Source of the DNA: Rhizobium sp. RCAM05350
GTDB taxonomy: Bacteria; Pseudomonadota; Alphaproteobacteria; Rhizobiales; Rhizobiaceae
Reading direction: 5' to 3'
NCBI GenBank assembly: GCA_024426085.1
Contig: CP087974.1
Coordinates: 1,798,001 to 1,862,000, forward strand
DNA: 64,000 bases
Positions within the stretch are counted from its first letter, which is position 1. Every line of letters starts with the position of its first letter. The position numbers and the translations under genes were made by a program. Below the pieces are notes generated by a model. That model saw only the letters and a program-made list of their open reading frames with translations, was not told where the DNA came from and did no database searches. Shown here piece by piece: positions 9,444 to 18,653 of this stretch.

Positions 9444-10881
9444 ATGCCCGTCAGAAGAAACGCTGCCCAACCAACTGCAAGGACGATCAAGAGCTCGAAA
9501 ATACCCGCCGCATTGCAAGCGCCACGAGGCGTAAAGACCTGGAAGGAAGCCGCCGACTGGCTGAAAATCCGCGGCATCGAAGATATCGAATGCATCACGC
9601 CTGATATTGCCGGCGTTCCGCGCGGCAAGATGATGCCGTCCTCGAAATTCACGTCCAATACCTCGCTTGCCCTGCCCTCGGCGATCTACCGCCACACGAT
9701 TTCCGGTGAATATCCCGAAGAAACGGGCAACTTCCACTATGACAGCCGCGATAGCGACATCAAGCTCGTTCCTGATCTTTCGACCCTCTCGGTCGTGCCA
9801 TGGGAAACCGACCCGACGGCGCAGGTGATCTGCGACATTGCCGGTTCCCAGGGCGAAAAGGTTCCCTACACGCCGCGCAACGTCCTGAAGCACGTACTCG
9901 ACCTCTACCACCAGAAGGGCTGGAAGCCCGTCGTCGCGCCCGAAATCGAATTCTATCTGGTCGCCAAGAACGAGGATCCGGACTATCCGCTGCACCCGCC
10001 GAAGGGCCGCTCCGGGCGCGCCATCCAGGGTGGGCAGGGTTACTCGATCGCCGGCGTCAACGAATTCGACGAACTGATCGACGACATCTACCATTTCTCC
10101 GAAAAGCAGGGTCTCGAGATCGACACGCTGATCCACGAGGAAGGCCCGGCGCAGCTGGAAATCAACCTGCGCCACGGCGATCCGATCGAGCTTGCCGACC
10201 AGGTCTTCATGTTCAAGCGGACGATCCACGAGGCCGCCCTGAAGCATGGCATCTACGCCACCTTCATGGCCAAGCCGATGCAGGGCCAGGCAGGGTCTGC
10301 CATGCACATCCACCAGTCCGTCATCGAGGTGAATACCGGGCGCAACCTGTTTTCCAATGCCGACGGCACGGCGTCGAAGGAATTCTTCTCCTTCATCGGC
10401 GGCATGCAGAAATATGTCCCCAAGACGCTGTCGATGATGGCGCCTTACGTGAACTCCTATCGCCGCCTGACACCCGACATGTCGGCGCCGGTCAACAATG
10501 CCTGGGGCTATGACAACCGCACCACGGCCTTCCGCGTACCGGTTTCCAGAACCGGTTGCCCGGCGCGTGGAAAACCGGCTGCCCAGTTCCGATGCCAATC
10601 CATATCTGGCGCTCGCCGCATCGCTTGGCTGCGGCTACCTCGGCATTGTGGAAGCGTTGGAACCTTCGGCACCGTCCGATGACAACGTCAATGGCGGGAC
10701 GATCGACCTGCCGCGCGGCCTGCTCGAAGCCGTTTCCCTGCTCGAGGCTGAACCTGCCTTTGCCGAGGTCTTCAGCCCCGAGTTTATTGCCATCTATGCC
10801 GGCGTGAAGCGTGGTGAATTCGAAACCTTCATGCAGGTGATCAGCCCCTGGGAACGCGAATACCTGCTTCTCAACGTCTGA
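9444..10881 (+). CDS. puuA: Glutamine synthetase family, likely gamma-glutamylputrescine synthetase, frameshifted
   Basis: ATP-dependent ligase of about 480 residues that probably joins glutamate to putrescine or another amine. Glutamine synthetase motifs in order: the N-terminal beta-grasp segment ECITPDIAGVPRGKMMP, metal-binding VVAPEIEFYLV, the second metal motif EEGPAQLEINL, ATP-site GQAGSAMHIHQS, and the adenylate/ammonium region NNAWGYDNRTTAFRVP. An extra A at 10548 shifts the frame; the protein continues as ARRVENRLPSSDANPYL to the stop at 10881. The next gene, 16 bases on, encodes a matching FAD amine oxidase, which favours a PuuA-like role over true GlnA. Substrate specificity is inferred from context. 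Confidence 0.85.
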
Positions 10882-10897
10882 TCCGAAAGGTTCCGCC

Positions 10898-12181
10898 ATG
10901 CCATGGCAAAGCCCGATCTCCCCAGGTATTTCCTGGTATGAGTCCAACGTTGCCGAGCGGCCGGAATATCCGGCCCTCGCCGGCTCGGTCGAAACCGATG
11001 TCGCCATTGTCGGCGGCGGTTTCACCGGCCTGCAGGCAGCCTTCAATCTCGCCCTCAAGGGTGTCCGCGTCACGCTGATCGATGCCTGCCGCTTCGGCGA
11101 CGGCGCGTCGGGCCGCAATGGCGGACAACTCGGCACCGGCCAGCGCTGGTCTCCCGAAGAGATGGAAGGATCGCTCGGCTTCGAACGTTCGAAGGCACTG
11201 TTCGATCTCGCCGAGGATGCGAAGAAACATCTTCTCGAGTTTGCATCCGTGCATGGCATCGACATCGAATATGTCGAGGGGCAGATGAACGTCTGCCACA
11301 AGCCTCGCCTCGAAAAAGAGTATCGCGACAGTGTCGAGATCGCCGCATCGCGTTACGGCTATCTCGACCAGAGCTTCATGGATCGTGACGAAACCGTCGC
11401 GCGGCTGGGTTCCGAACGCTACCTGTTCGGCATCCGCGATACCGGCACCGGCCATATCCAGCCGATGAAGCTTCTTGTCGGGCTGGCGAAGCAGGCCGCT
11501 TTGGCCGGGGCTTCGCTGCATGAGCAGACCAAGGCGCTGAAGATCAACCAGGCCGGCGGCCGGGTGACGATCGAGACGGACAAGGGCACCATCCGCGCCG
11601 GACGCGCTGATTGCCTGCAACGGCTATATCGGCAATCTCGAACCAGTGACGGCAAGGCATGTCATGCCGATCCGCTCGTTCATCGGCGCTACCAAGGTGC
11701 TCAGCGATTTTCCCGATGTGCTGCCGGGCGGCGAGGCTGTTGCCGATTTGCGCTTCGTCGTGCGCTATTTCCGCAAATCGAAGGACGGCCGATTGCTGTT
11801 CGGTGGCCGCGAGGCCTACACGGCGGACAATCCGCGCGACATTTCCGACCATATCCGCCGGCAAATCACCGAGATTTATCCGTCGCTGGAAAATATCGAG
11901 ATGACCCATGCCTGGGGTGGCTCGGTCGGCATCACGCTGCCGCGCCAGCCGTTCGTGCAGAAGTCATGCCCGGCGTCACCTCGATCGGCGGCTATTCCGG
12001 TCATGGCGTCATGCTGTCAAACTATTGTGGCAAGCTCTATGCCGATATGGTCACCGGCAACCGGTCGGACCTCGACCTGTTCCGGGAGCTGAACATTCCG
12101 GCATTTCCGGGCGGCACGCGCTTTCGCTCCGTGCTTTTGTTCGTCGCACTCAGCTGGTATGCCTTGCGCGACAAATTCTGA
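10898..12181 (+). CDS. puuB: FAD-dependent oxidase, likely gamma-glutamylputrescine oxidase, frameshifted
   Basis: DAO-family flavoenzyme of about 427 residues, predicted to oxidise gamma-glutamylated amines to aldehydes with release of peroxide. The N-terminus has the PuuB/OrdL signature SPGISWYESN and an FAD fold DVAIVGGGFTGLQAAF, then DGASGRNGGQLGTGQRW. The frame shifts near 11607 into MPIRSFIGATKVLSDFP and HAWGGSVGITLPRQP, and shifts back near 11960 for GGYSGHGVMLSNYCGKLYAD, ending in FRSVLLFVALSWYALRDKF. The two shifts compensate, so one long ORF hides a wrong middle. It sits 16 bases after puuA as a two-gene operon. I see no aldehyde dehydrogenase or hydrolase partner nearby, so the pathway is incomplete in this window. 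Confidence 0.85.
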   Translation: MPWQSPISPGISWYESNVAERPEYPALAGSVETDVAIVGGGFTGLQAAFNLALKGVRVTLIDACRFGDGASGRNGGQLGTGQRWSPEEMEGSLGFERSKALFDLAEDAKKHLLEFASVHGIDIEYVEGQMNVCHKPRLEKEYRDSVEIAASRYGYLDQSFMDRDETVARLGSERYLFGIRDTGTGHIQPMKLLVGLAKQAALAGASLHEQTKALKINQAGGRVTIETDKGTIRAGRADCLQRLYRQSRTSDGKACHADPLVHRRYQGAQRFSRCAAGRRGCCRFALRRALFPQIEGRPIAVRWPRGLHGGQSARHFRPYPPANHRDLSVAGKYRDDPCLGWLGRHHAAAPAVRAEVMPGVTSIGGYSGHGVMLSNYCGKLYADMVTGNRSDLDLFRELNIPAFPGGTRFRSVLLFVALSWYALRDKF

Positions 12182-12290
12182 AAGCATGCTTTGAAAAGCA
12201 GATGAAACGCATTTTGTTGCGTCGCACCCTAGCGCTTTTAAATCGATTAGATTATACACTCCTCAGACCAGAACGAGATCGAGATTTCTC

Positions 12291-13768
12291 ATGAGCAGCC
12301 AGATCATTCCTGTGGAACCCTTTGACTATGTGGTTTTCGGAGGCACCGGCGACCTTGCCGAGCGCAAGTTGCTTCCCGCCCTCTATCATCGTCAGCTGGA
12401 CGGCCAACTGAGCGACCCGACCCCGCATTATCGGCGCGTCAGCGCAGCGTGCTCAGCCACGAAGAGTACCTGCAAATTCGCCACCGATGCCCTCAAGGAG
12501 CACCTGAAGGCAGGCGAGTATGACGACGCTCAGGTGAAGACCTTTACCGACCGTCTTTTCTACGTGCCGGTCGATGCCAAATCGGACGGCGGCTGGGATC
12601 AGCTGAAGACCCTGCTGGACGAAGGCAAGGACCGCGTCCGCGCCTTTTATCTCGCTGTAGCACCTGCGATTTTCGGCGATATCTCGGAAAAGATCCACGA
12701 TCACAAGCTGATCACCAAGACGACGCGCATTGTCGTCGAAAAGCCGATCGGCCGCGATCTTGCGTCGGCGCTCGAACTCAATGACACGATCGGCAGGGTG
12801 TTCAAGGAAGAACAGATCTTCCGCATTGACCATTATCTCGGCAAGGAAACCGTGCAGAACCTGATGGCGCTGCGCTTTGCCAACACGCTGTACGAACCGC
12901 TGTGGAACTCCTCCTACATCGACCATATCCAGATCACCGTTGCCGAGTCGGTCGGGCTGGAAAGCCGTGCAGGCTACTACGACAAGGCCGGTGCGCTGCT
13001 GCGACATGGTGCAGAACCATATCCTCCAGCTTCTCTGCCTTGTCGCCATGGAAGTGCCGCCGTCGATGAACGCGGAAGCCGTGCGCGATGAAAAGCTGAA
13101 AGTGCTGCGCGCTGAAGCCGATCAATCCGGGCAATGTCGAGAAAATGACGGTGCGCGGCCAGTACAAGGCCGGGGCTTCTGCCGGTGGTGCAGTCAAGGG
13201 TTACCTTGAAGAACTCGAAGGCGGCGTCTCCAACACGGAAACCTTCGTCGCCATCAAGGCTGAGATCAACAACTGGCGCTGGGCCGGCGTACCCTTCTAC
13301 ATCCGCACCGGCAAACGCATGGCCGGCCGCATGTCGGAAATCGTCATCAGCTTCAAGCCGATCCCGCATTCTATCTTCGACGAAGCCGCCGGCCGCATCG
13401 CCGCCAACCAGTTGATCATCCGCCTGCAGCCGGACGAAGGCGTCAAGCAGTCGCTGATGATCAAGGACCCCGGCCCGGGCGGTATGCGCTTGCGCAATGT
13501 TTCGCTCGACATGACCTTCGCCGAAGCCTTCAATGCCCGCAGCGCCGACGCCTATGAGCGCCTGCTGCTCGATGTGGTGCGCAACAACCAGACGCTGTTC
13601 ATGCGCCGCGACGAAGTCGAAGCGGCTTGGCGCTGGGTCGATCCGATCCTGAAATCCTGGGAAACAGTCAACCAGCAGGTCCAGTCCTATACGGCCGGCA
13701 CCTGGGGACCGAGCCAGGCTATCGCGCTCATCGAGCGTGACGGCCGCACATGGCATGAAGTGATCTGA
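12291..13768 (+). CDS. zwf: Glucose-6-phosphate 1-dehydrogenase, frameshifted
   Basis: Oxidises glucose-6-phosphate to 6-phosphogluconolactone with NADP, the entry to the Entner-Doudoroff and pentose phosphate routes. About 490 residues. Seen: nucleotide motif [19 protein letters not shown] (residues 14-32), the substrate signature [25 protein letters not shown], and C-terminal [11 protein letters not shown]. Three one-base insertions near 12420, 12441 and 12477 scramble about 20 residues and together restore the frame. Further breaks near 13000 and 13120 divide the rest. ATG 12291 follows AACGAGATCGAG. First gene of zwf-pgl-edd, the usual rhizobial order; the pgl start is 11 bases beyond the stop. 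Confidence 0.95.
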
Positions 13769-13779
13769 GGACGAAAGCC

Positions 13780-14479
13780 ATGACGGCTGCGATGCATGTA
13801 TTCGACAATGGTGCGGCACTGGCAGATGGCCTTGCCGAAGCCGTGGCCGCGGCATTGTCCGCCGCCGTTGCGGATCGCGGGGAAGCCTGCATCGCGGTCT
13901 CCGGCGGTTCGACGCCGAAAGCTTTCTTCAAGGCGCTGTCCGGCAAGGCGATCGACTGGCCGAAAGTTATCGTGACGCTGGTCGATGAACGCTTCGTGGA
14001 GCCGGACAGTGACCGCTCGAACGAGAAGCTCGTTCGCGACAACCTGCTGATCAATGCCGCCACAACGGCAAGGCTTGAGCCACTCTATTATCCGGCGGCA
14101 ACGGCGGAAGAAGCAGCGGCGGCCGCCACCAAGCAGACCGCCGGCATCGGCTGTCCCTTCGATGTGGTCATCCTTGGCATGGGCGGCGATGGACATACGG
14201 CCTCGTTCTTTCCGGGCGGTTCGCGCCTTGCAGAGGCGCTTGACCCCGGCCACGCCGCGCGGCGTGATGACGATGGAAGCCGAAGGAGCGGGCGAGCCGC
14301 GCCTGACATTTACATTCTCCAGCCTTCAGGATGCCAGACTTCTGGTGCTCCATATCGAGGGAGCGGCCAAGAAGGACGTTCTTGCCAAGGCTGAAGCGCC
14401 CGGTGACGAGGCGGAGATGCCAATCCGGGCAATATTGCGCCGGGCTGCCTCCCCGCTTCAGATCTACTGGGCACCTTAA
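13780..14479 (+). CDS. pgl: 6-phosphogluconolactonase, frameshifted
   Basis: Hydrolyses 6-phosphogluconolactone, between Zwf and Edd. About 232 residues. It carries the family motifs CIAVSGGSTPKAFFKAL (near residue 40), VTLVDERFVEPDSDRSN and VILGMGGDGHTASFFPG. An extra C in a CCCC run at about 14246 shifts the frame; the C-terminus resumes with TPRGVMTMEAEGAGEPRLT and ends IYWAP at 14479. This length suits the DevB/SOL family. Operon position between zwf and edd supports the call. Confidence 0.93.
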
Positions 14480-14531
14480 GCCCGAAATCCGGGGACCCAA
14501 GACCCGGATAACCGAAACCATGCAGACCACA

Positions 14532-14548
14532 GGAGTGCCGAACACTCC
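14532..14548 (+). promoter_or_regulatory. Small hairpin just before edd
   Basis: GGAGTG / CACTCC stem with a five-base loop, directly upstream of the GGAACAGG ribosome-site region of edd. It could influence edd translation or processing of the pgl-edd mRNA. Weak evidence. Confidence 0.3.
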
Positions 14549-14562
14549 GGAACAGGATTGCC

Positions 14563-16384
14563 ATGTCCGCCGACAGCCGTATTGCCACGATCACCGCCCG
14601 CATCGTTGAACGTTCGAAGCCCTATCGCGAGTCTTATCTTGCCCGCGTTCGCTCGGCTGCATCCAAGCGCGTCACCCGTTCGGTCCTCGGCTGCGGCAAC
14701 CTTGCCCATGGCTTCGCCGTCTGTTCCCCCTCGGAGAAGCTCGCCCTCTCCGGCGACGAGGTGCTGAACCTCGGTATCATCACCTCCTACAACGACATGC
14801 TGTCGGCGCATCAACCATTCGAAAACTACCCGGCACTGATCCGCCAGGCTGCCCATGACGTCGGCGGCGTGGCGCAGGTGGCGGGCGGCGTGCCGGCCAT
14901 GTGCGATGGTGTCACCCAGGGACAGCCAGGCATGGAGCTTTCGCTGTTTTCCCGTGACCTGATCGCCATGGCCGCCGGCGTCGGCCTGTCGCACAACATG
15001 TTCGACAGCACCGTTTACCTCGGCGTCTGCGACAAGATCGTTCCCGGCCTGATGATTGCCGCCATGACCTTCGGCCATCTGCCAGCCGTGTTCATCCCGG
15101 CCGGCCCGATGACCACAGGCCTGCCGAATGATGAAAAGTCGCGCGTGCGCCAGCTGTTTGCCGAAGGCAAGGTTGGCCGGGACGAGTTGCTGGAAGCGGA
15201 ATCGAAGTCCTATCACGGCCCCGGCACCTGTACCTTCTACGGCACGGCCAATTCCAACCAGATGCTGATGGAGATCATGGGCTTCCACCTGCCCGGCGCT
15301 TCCTTCATCAATCCGGGCACGCCGCTGCGCGACGCGCTGACCAGGGAAGCGACCAAGCGAGCGCTGGCGATCACCGCGCTCGGCAATGAATATACCCCGG
15401 CCGGCGAAATGATCGACGAGCGCTCGATCGTCAACGGCGTCGTCGGCCTGCATGCGACCGGCGGCTCGACCAACCACACGATGCATCTGGTCGCCATGGC
15501 CCGCTCGGCCGGCATCGCGCTGACCTGGCAGGATATTTCAGAGCTCTCCGACATCATCCCGCTGCTTGCCCGCGTCTATCCGAACGGTCTTGCCGACGTG
15601 AACCATTTCCATGCTGCCGGCGGCATGGGTTACCTGATCAGCCAGCTTCTGAAGCATGGCCTGCTGCATGACGATGTGCGCACTGTCTTCGGCCAGGGGC
15701 TCGATGCCTACGCCATCGACGTCAAGCTGGGTGCGAACGGCACGGTCGCCCGCAGAACCCGCGCCGGAACACAGCCACGATCCGAAGGTGCTTTCGACCG
15801 TCGAACATCCCTTCCAGCATTCCGGTGGCCTGAAGATGCTGACCGGCAATCTCGGCAAGGCCGTCATCAAGATTTCGGCCGTCAAGCCGGAGCGCCACGT
15901 CATCGAGGCGCCGGCCAAGATCTTCCATGATCAGTCGGAGCTGCAGGCCGCGTTCAAGGACGGTAAGCTCGAGGGTGATTTCGTCGCCGTCGTCCGCTTC
16001 CAGGGCCCGAAAGCCAATGGCATGCCGGAACTGCACAAGCTGACCACCGTGCTCGGCATCCTGCAGGATCGCGGCCAGACGGTTGCCCTGGTCACCGATG
16101 GCCGCATGTCCGGCGCCTCCGGCAAGGTGCCGTCGGCGATCCACATGACACCGGAAGCCAAGGATGGTGGGCCGATCTCCAAGATCCGTGAAGGCGACAT
16201 CATCCGGCTGGATGCCATCCATGGCACGATCCAGGTACTGGTCGATGCTGCTGAACTGGCCGGCCGGGCTCCGGCCGAAGCGGATCCATCGGACAACGAA
16301 TTCGGCATGGGCCGCGAACTGTTTGCCCCGTTCCGCGCGGCAACAGGCTCCGCCGATCACGGCGCCAGTGTTTTCTTTCACTGA
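14563..16384 (+). CDS. edd: Phosphogluconate dehydratase, frameshifted
   Basis: Iron-sulfur dehydratase converting 6-phosphogluconate to 2-keto-3-deoxy-6-phosphogluconate, the committed Entner-Doudoroff step. About 607 residues, normal length. Seen: [19 protein letters not shown], the cluster-region motif [37 protein letters not shown], and C-terminal [18 protein letters not shown]. An extra A at 15754 (CGC-A-GAA) shifts the frame; the protein continues in a frame that ends at 16384. The KDPG aldolase gene (eda) is not in this window, so it must lie elsewhere. Last gene of zwf-pgl-edd, followed by a terminator. Confidence 0.95.
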
Positions 16385-16390
16385 AAACAG

Positions 16391-16424
16391 AAGCCCTCGA
16401 CGGCCGAGCGAGGGCTTTCTTCTC
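16391..16424. terminator. Bidirectional terminator between edd and GFA gene
   Basis: AGCCCTCG / CGAGGGCT stem (16392-16399 with 16409-16416), followed by TTTCTTCT on the plus strand and by TCTGTTTTC on the minus strand. It separates two convergent genes. Confidence 0.85.
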
Positions 16425-16433
16425 TCGGATGGC

Positions 16434-16799
16434 TTACGGCAACGGTCCCGGATGCATGTCACTGCGGCCGTCATAGCGTTCGATGTTCAGCTCGAAGATA
16501 TCGATGTCCTCGATGCACCGGGCATTGACCGACACCCGCTCACCGGGATAGCCGCTACGCATCAGCGCAACGCCGCATGTCGGACAAAAATGATGGCCTT
16601 CGGTGACGCTGCGCCAGACATAGGTGGAGATGCGGCGCTTTTCGCTGACCAGCGTTATCCTGTTCGCCGGAACCTTCCAATGCAGGAAGCCCGAACGGCG
16701 GCATGTCGAGCAGTTGCATTCGACCAGCTCGGAAATCTCCTCATCGATTTCAAAGCAGATATCGCCGCAATGACAGGAAAGGCGATAGGGTCGTTTCAT
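16434..16799 (-). CDS. GFA-family (CENP-V/Mss4-like) zinc protein
   Basis: A cytosolic protein of 121 residues, intact. Zinc-binding cysteines fit the GFA fold (PF04828): CHCGDICFEI near residue 9, ECNCSTCRRSGF near 28 and HFCPTCGVAL near 72. The founding member was described as glutathione-dependent formaldehyde-activating enzyme, but most family members, including ones this short, have no proven substrate. It is convergent with edd and shares its terminator. No other formaldehyde-metabolism gene is adjacent, so I would not assign that function. Confidence 0.85.
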   Translation of the reverse strand: MKRPYRLSCHCGDICFEIDEEISELVECNCSTCRRSGFLHWKVPANRITLVSEKRRISTYVWRSVTEGHHFCPTCGVALMRSGYPGERVSVNARCIEDIDIFELNIERYDGRSDMHPGPLP

Positions 16800-16946
16800 C
16801 GGTCATTGTCTCGCTTCAGTCGCTCAGCCTCTATCAATCCGCCTCCTGCCGGCGAAGTCAAGCGCAGTCCACACGGGATCGCCGGCATGTTCCCCGCAAA
16901 GGAAGAGAAATGCCGGACGCGATCCCAACGGTAAGGCGATCACAGA

Positions 16947-17273
16947 TCAGCTGTAGATATCGAGAACGCGGTTGCGATGATTGGGGTGCGTCGAATAGAC
17001 GAAGATGCGGTTGAGGTCGCGCTCGGACATCAGGCGCAGGAAGCGCGCTTCAATGATGTTGTTGGCATGCACGCGCTTGACGATGCAGCCAACCATACCG
17101 ATGCGGGCGCTGGGGACATCGAGATAAAAATTCTGCGGCAGCTTGAACTGCGTGGCGATGCCGAGAACGGCGCTGCTTTTCGATATTTTCAAGAGTTCGC
17201 AGCGGCGCGAGGTGAGATTGAGCATGCCGTTTTCGGTGTACTCGATGCGGGCATCATTGCGGGTATCCTCCAT
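16947..17273 (-). CDS. Small PilZ-like protein
   Basis: About 108 residues, MEDTRNDARIEYTENGML at the start, then a beta-rich stretch (SRRCELLKISKSSAVLG, LPQNFYLDVPSARIG, VGCIVKRVHANNIIEARF) arranged like the rhizobial single-domain PilZ proteins that bind cyclic di-GMP. The RxxxR and D/NxSxxG motifs are degenerate or displaced, so nucleotide binding is not assured. A nearby upstream ATG (MYDREANF, around 17300) lies in another frame just before the chosen start, which may mean a frame error has cut the N-terminus. Stop at 16947. Flanked by a GFA gene and the agl operon with no obvious link. Confidence 0.5.
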   Translation of the reverse strand: MEDTRNDARIEYTENGMLNLTSRRCELLKISKSSAVLGIATQFKLPQNFYLDVPSARIGMVGCIVKRVHANNIIEARFLRLMSERDLNRIFVYSTHPNHRNRVLDIYS

Positions 17274-17443
17274 CGGGGAAATTGGCTTCCCGGTCGTACA
17301 TGAAGGACTCTTCCTTGCTGAGATATGTCGGTTTATCGGATGCCTGTCCCCGCATCTGCCTGCTCCATCGCCTCTGTTGTTTGAAACATTAGCGGCGGAG
17401 ATTTAACAGAGCGTAATTCAGCGGCTGATTCTGGCACAACAAA

Positions 17444-17484
17444 CACAAAAAAACCCGCCCGGAAATACAGCCTAGGCGGGTTTT
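17444..17484 (-). terminator. Terminator of the agl operon
   Basis: Stem AAAACCCGCC / GGCGGGTTTT, with the minus strand running on into TTTTTTTGTG. It lies just past the aglK stop at 17502. Confidence 0.9.
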
Positions 17485-17501
17485 GAAAATTCTGCCTGAT
17501 T

Positions 17502-18590
17502 CTACGTACGGTAGCTTTTCCCGTTTGCATCGAACAGATGCAGCTTTGCCTTGTCGGCGGTGAAGCGCACCTTCTCGCCGCGCTTGATGTCGAGGATACC
17601 CGGCACCTTGGCGATGATCGGTTCGTTGGCAACCAGTCCTTCGATATAGAGCAGCGTCACTTCGCCCAGTGCCTCGATGATTGCCACCGTGCCTTCGAAC
17701 AGGAAGCTGTCGCTGATCGAAACCCTCAAGTCTTCCGGCCGCACGCCGAAACTTGCCGCCTTGCCGTTTTCGGACGCCGCTGTCGGAATGTCGAGGACGT
17801 CCTTCTTGCCACCCGGCAGTTCGACTGTGGTCTCGGCACCCGTGCCGACGATCTTGGCCGGAATGATGTTCATCGCCGGCGAGCCGATGAACCGGGCGAC
17901 GAAGAGGTTTGCGGGGCGCTCATAGAGTTCCAGCGGCGGGCCTACCTGCTCTATATGACCGGCCGATAGCACGACGATGCGGTCGGCAAGCGTCATCGCC
18001 TCGACCTGGTCGTGGGTGACGTAGATCATCGTCGTATCCGGCATGGATTCGTTCAGCTTGGCGATCTCGATGCGCGTGGCCACACGGAGCGCAGCGTCGA
18101 GGTTCGACAGCGGTTCGTCGAACAGGAAGACCTTCGGATCGCGGCAGATGGCGCGGCCGATGGCGACACGCTGGCGCTGGCCGCCGGAAAGCGCCTTGGG
18201 CAGACGGTCGAGATATTTTGTCAGCTGCAGGATATCGGCGGCCGAGCGGACACGGCGGTCGATCTCTTCCTTCGATTCCTTGGCGATGCGCATGCCGAAG
18301 GCCATGTTGTCATAGACAGTCATGTGTGGATAAAGCGCATAGGACTGGAAGACCATGGCGATGCCGCGCTGCGACGGCGGCACCTCGTTGACCAGCCGCT
18401 CGGCGATATACATTTCGCCGCCGGAGATTTCCTCAAGGCCGGCGATCATCCGCAACAGCGTCGACTTTCCGCAGCCGGACGGTCCGACGAAGACGACGAA
18501 CTCGCCCTGCTTGATATCCAGATCGATGCCATGGATGACATCCACCGCGCCATAGGACTTGCGGATATTCTTCAGTTGCAAACCTGCCAT
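17502..18590 (-). CDS. aglK: Alpha-glucoside ABC transporter, ATP-binding subunit
   Basis: The ATPase that powers alpha-glucoside (sucrose, maltose, trehalose) import, 362 residues, intact. Walker A GPSGCGKSTLLRMIAG at residues 37-52, Q-loop MVFQSYALYPHM, signature LSGGQRQRVAIGRA, Walker B VFLFDEPLSNLDA and H-loop YVTHDQVEA. The C-terminal 120 residues form the MalK/UgpC-type OB-fold region (ASFGVRPEDLRVS). Last gene of aglE-F-G-A-K, about 64 bases after aglA. In Sinorhizobium meliloti AglK belongs to the alpha-glucoside system; gene order supports the symbol. The subunit could also serve other CUT1 importers. Confidence 0.93.
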   Translation of the reverse strand: MAGLQLKNIRKSYGAVDVIHGIDLDIKQGEFVVFVGPSGCGKSTLLRMIAGLEEISGGEMYIAERLVNEVPPSQRGIAMVFQSYALYPHMTVYDNMAFGMRIAKESKEEIDRRVRSAADILQLTKYLDRLPKALSGGQRQRVAIGRAICRDPKVFLFDEPLSNLDAALRVATRIEIAKLNESMPDTTMIYVTHDQVEAMTLADRIVVLSAGHIEQVGPPLELYERPANLFVARFIGSPAMNIIPAKIVGTGAETTVELPGGKKDVLDIPTAASENGKAASFGVRPEDLRVSISDSFLFEGTVAIIEALGEVTLLYIEGLVANEPIIAKVPGILDIKRGEKVRFTADKAKLHLFDANGKSYRT

Positions 18591-18653
18591 GTCATCCTCC
18601 CCTTCATTCTCTCGTTTTTGGCCGGCTCATTTGTGCGAACCGGCTCGATCTGG

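Noticed and set aside
9196..9534. Plus-strand frames across the BaiN start and the puuA leader
   Set aside because: They are shadows of the flavoprotein and glutamine synthetase genes and have no motifs.
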